Shown here: one piece after another, positions 22,301 to 24,347 of the stretch
How the letters are laid out: every line of letters begins with the position of its first letter
Position numbering within the stretch: position 1 is the first letter of the stretch
Origin: Pseudomonadota bacterium
GTDB lineage: Bacteria > Pseudomonadota > Gammaproteobacteria > Burkholderiales > Burkholderiaceae_D
Assembly: GCA_023422955.1 (NCBI GenBank)
Contig: JAFAGG010000109.1
Span: 1 to 24,347, forward strand
Reading direction: 5' to 3'
Length of the DNA stretch: 24,347 nucleotides
Notes under the pieces: generated by a model
What the model was told of the DNA's origin: nothing
The model's database searches: none
What the model saw: only the letters and a program-made list of their open reading frames with translations
Program-made: the position numbers and the translations under genes

Positions 22301-22848
22301 TGTTGTGCCTCCTGCAGCTCTAGCTTTGCATCGCGCTCGACCCATTCGCCGGACGCATCCTGAACGACTTCTTTGATATGTACGGCATTTTCTGCAATGT
22401 GAGTGATCATGCCGAAATTCATCCCAATGTAATTGCCAATTTTCGCGTGATGGACATTGCCATCGATTTCAAGCACCGCGAACACCAAGCCCTTCCGGTT
22501 CAAAGCCCCCACCATTTTCACCATATCTAGCGGATGGCCCTCCAGCAGCTCGCGACGGCGCTCCATATCAGGCGCCTTTATTCCGCCGTCCCGAGTGGCG
22601 GAAGTCTTCGCTTTCGCAAATGCCACTTCCAATTTGTCAGGATGAAAAGGCTCAACCAAACCCTTGCCTTCATAGGTATAGGGACTGAATGTTTTCGGCT
22701 TGGAGATCGGCTCGATAGCAACCTTGGTTGTTCGCTGGACTTCGTTCATCCACTGCTGAATTTCTGCAGTACTGCTTTGTCCGCATCCTCCAAGCAATGC
22801 CGCCAAACTCAGCGCGCAAAGAGAGCGGCAGATTCGACCGCCAATCAT
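22297..22848 (-). CDS. pilP: Type IV pilus inner-membrane lipoprotein PilP
   Basis: PilP is a lipoprotein that links the PilN/PilO complex to the PilQ secretin. The 183-residue product has a lipoprotein signal ending in LAALLGGC, with Cys22 as the acylated residue. A disordered stretch follows (about 23-75), then the compact HR-like domain with LEGHPLDMVKMVGALNRKGLVFAVLEIDGNVHHAKIGNYIGMNFG and ITHIAENAVHIKEVVQDASGEW, the standard PilP pattern. It starts in an ATGA overlap with the pilO stop and ends in an ATGA overlap with pilQ. Intact and typical. Confidence 0.95.
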   Translation of the reverse strand: MIGGRICRSLCALSLAALLGGCGQSSTAEIQQWMNEVQRTTKVAIEPISKPKTFSPYTYEGKGLVEPFHPDKLEVAFAKAKTSATRDGGIKAPDMERRRELLEGHPLDMVKMVGALNRKGLVFAVLEIDGNVHHAKIGNYIGMNFGMITHIAENAVHIKEVVQDASGEWVERDAKLELQEAQQ

Positions 22849-23510
22849 CGTCCCCTCCCTTTTTGGGATGGCTGCCCTTTTGCACGTTGAGCATTGACTT
22901 CTTCCTGATCCAGGTAGCGGAAGGTTTTGGCAATCGTCTCCAAGGTGAGCGTGGAGGACTTTGCATCGGTGGAGACGCTCATATCGTTCAGTGTCACAAT
23001 CCGCGGCAAGTGCGCGATGTCACTGGCGAACTGCCCGATGTCATGATACGAGCCGGTTATTTTTATTGTGATAGGCAGTTCGGCATAATATTCTTTGACG
23101 GTCGCATGTCCGGGCTTGAACAGCTCAAACTGCAATCCCCGCCCAATCCCGGCCTGATTGATATCGGACAGCAAGGCATCCATCTCCGCCTTGCTGGGAA
23201 GCTGCTTCTCCAGGGTGGCGACATAATCCATCACCTGCTGCTTCTGTTCGCGCAGGCCTTCCAGGTTCACCGCCTGCTTCATTTTTGCGACATAGGCCTG
23301 CTTCAGATTTTCTTCTTGTGTCTGTTCATATTCCAGCTCATCGAGCTGCGCAGACCAGTAAAACTGCCAGCCCAGGCCTAGTACCGCTGCCAGCACACCG
23401 ATGCCGCAAAGCGAGCGCGGCAGAATCGGCCACTGGCTGGGATGCCGCCCTTCCAGGTTCTGGAATTGAGAAGTTAATTGGCTTCCCAGGCTTTTCTTTG
23501 CTTGACCCAT
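22845..23510 (-). CDS. pilO: Type IV pilus inner-membrane alignment protein PilO
   Basis: PilO pairs with PilN in the inner membrane to hold the pilus motor and secretin in line. The 221-residue product has a short cytoplasmic start, one membrane helix (about 33-50, SLCGIGVLAAVLGLGWQFYW), a coiled coil (about 53-100, rich in Glu, Gln and Lys) and a ferredoxin-like periplasmic domain containing KEYYAELPITIKITGSYHDIGQFASDIAHLPRIVTLNDM. I chose the ATG at 23510, which shares its A with the pilN stop (TGATG) and has GGAG upstream. A GTG three bases earlier is possible. Confidence 0.95.
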   Translation of the reverse strand: MGQAKKSLGSQLTSQFQNLEGRHPSQWPILPRSLCGIGVLAAVLGLGWQFYWSAQLDELEYEQTQEENLKQAYVAKMKQAVNLEGLREQKQQVMDYVATLEKQLPSKAEMDALLSDINQAGIGRGLQFELFKPGHATVKEYYAELPITIKITGSYHDIGQFASDIAHLPRIVTLNDMSVSTDAKSSTLTLETIAKTFRYLDQEEVNAQRAKGQPSQKGRGR

Positions 23511-24166
23511 CACTCCATCCTCGACGTAAGAGTGCGCGGGTTATCGGCACCAGCAGAAGCGTAAATAGGGGAATTTGAAGAAGACAGTTTCGTCGCTGGC
23601 TCAGTCTGCTCGCTAGGACGTTTAATTCCGACGTTGATGGTGAAGTCGTAGACTCTTCTGGCCATATTCCCTTTTGCCTGAGCCACCCGAATTTCCACCA
23701 GGTCAGGCCTATGCAGCCAGGCGGAGTTATTGCTGAGGTTGCGCAGCAACTCCGACACGCGCTCATTGGACTGAGCCACTCCACTCAAGGCCACATTTTG
23801 GCCAACCTGCTTGAATGATTTGATATACACGCCTTCCGGAACATGCTTGACCAATTCATCCATCAGATGCACCGGCTGATTTCGGTCGCTCTGCAAGTCT
23901 TCGACGGCTTTTTGTCTTGCTCTCAGGGAGGCAATTTCCTTTTTCAGCGAAGCCACTTCCCGAATCTGATGATCCAGCTTGGCATTCTCTGCACTGATGA
24001 ATGCATTGCGTTCCTGCTGGTTCGAAATTCGATGATCGATAACGGCGCCTGCCGCAATGACAACCATCGCGCCGACCATGAGCGACATCGCAAGCATGGC
24101 GTGGAACGCATTTTTCTTCTGCTTGCGTTTCGCTTCGCGATGAGGGAGAAGGTTTATCTTGACCAT
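23510..24166 (-). CDS. pilN: Type IV pilus inner-membrane alignment protein PilN
   Basis: PilN anchors PilM through its short cytoplasmic tail and pairs with PilO in the periplasm. The 218-residue product begins MVKINLLPHREAKRKQKK; the INLLPxR motif is the PilM-binding signature. One membrane helix covers about 23-43, then a coiled coil (about 50-95), then the ferredoxin-like domain with LMDELVKHVPEGVYIKSFKQVGQNVALSGVAQSNERVSELLRNL. The C-terminal tail (about 190-218) is Ser/Pro-rich and beyond the core domain. The ATG at 24166 overlaps the pilM stop as TGATG. A longer frame to 24196 overlaps pilM and is not favoured. Confidence 0.96.
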   Translation of the reverse strand: MVKINLLPHREAKRKQKKNAFHAMLAMSLMVGAMVVIAAGAVIDHRISNQQERNAFISAENAKLDHQIREVASLKKEIASLRARQKAVEDLQSDRNQPVHLMDELVKHVPEGVYIKSFKQVGQNVALSGVAQSNERVSELLRNLSNNSAWLHRPDLVEIRVAQAKGNMARRVYDFTINVGIKRPSEQTEPATKLSSSNSPIYASAGADNPRTLTSRME

Positions 24167-24347
24167 CAGTCGAATTTCCTCATTGCCAGCCCACACGCCA
24201 CCAGATAGCCGGGACCTTCCAGGTTAAGCTGCTTTTCTCGAATGCCCCTGGACAGTTGCATGCCCTGGAACGGGCTGATCACCGAAGTCGCCACACCGGA
24301 ACGGGAAGCCACCGCGTCGGCCAGGCCCGGCTCGATGGCACTGCCTC
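24166..24347 (-). CDS. pilM: Type IV pilus assembly protein PilM, C-terminal fragment
   Basis: PilM is an actin-like cytoplasmic ATP-binding protein that docks on the PilN tail. Only the last 59 residues lie in the window, ending GPGYLVACGLAMRKFD before the TGA. The visible segment includes IEPGLADAVASRSGVATSVISPFQGM, matching the C-terminal part of PilM and its YLVACGLAMR finish. The 5' part and the operon promoter are beyond the right edge. The call rests on this tail and on the pilN neighbour. Confidence 0.92.
   Translation of the reverse strand, partial: GSAIEPGLADAVASRSGVATSVISPFQGMQLSRGIREKQLNLEGPGYLVACGLAMRKFD

Noticed and set aside
1..24347. CRISPR arrays, insertion sequences, prophage, toxin-antitoxin pairs, tRNA or rRNA genes
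   Set aside because: I saw no regularly spaced direct repeats, transposase or integrase motifs, phage proteins or structural RNA signatures on either strand.

Overview
The window looks like ordinary chromosome from a betaproteobacterium in Burkholderiales. Oxalobacteraceae-like genera (Herminiimonas, Janthinobacterium, Collimonas) are my best guess, from protein similarity as I remember it and from gene order; no search was run. I see no insertion sequence, phage, CRISPR array, tRNA or rRNA. Base composition is even, moderately high in G+C, except for the A+T-richer stretch at about 11600-11820.

Layout. (1) 1-1464, minus: an MFS transporter followed by ssb, which runs off the left edge. (2) 1610-4835, plus: uvrA, a long hairpin, then a small acylphosphatase. 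(3) 4838-9127, minus: four tightly packed genes, transcribed as HAD-UbiA fusion, small SMR-type membrane protein, GT39/ArnT-like glycosyltransferase, AEC-type transporter. (4) 9401-11293, minus: minC-minD-minE, the division-site selection system. (5) 11294-11822: a 529-base divergent control region. (6) 11823-17291, plus: kdsD-kdsC-lptC-lptA-lptB-rpoN-hpf, covering Kdo supply, LPS transport, sigma-54 and ribosome hibernation. It ends in a strong bidirectional terminator. (7) 17329-24347, minus: pilM(partial)-pilN-pilO-pilP-pilQ, then a fused aroK-aroB frame, then a dGTPase-like gene, with overlaps or very short gaps throughout except the 57-base gap between pilQ and aroKB.

How the parts work together. 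kdsD and kdsC make Kdo for the LPS core. LptB, LptC and LptA are the ATPase, inner-membrane and periplasmic parts of the LPS bridge. PilM-PilN-PilO-PilP form the inner-membrane alignment complex that meets the PilQ secretin of type IV pili. aroKB supplies chorismate precursors.

The most interesting signals are these. First, the HAD-UbiA/SMR/GT39 set resembles a route that makes a polyprenyl-phosphate pentose, flips it and transfers the sugar; it does not look like ubiquinone synthesis. Second, a well-spaced sigma-54 promoter candidate lies directly upstream of the operon that encodes sigma-54, with a perfect dyad about 177 bases upstream and a start-codon hairpin at the predicted 5' end. Third, aroK and aroB form one uninterrupted reading frame. 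Fourth, the minCDE leader contains a terminator-like hairpin.
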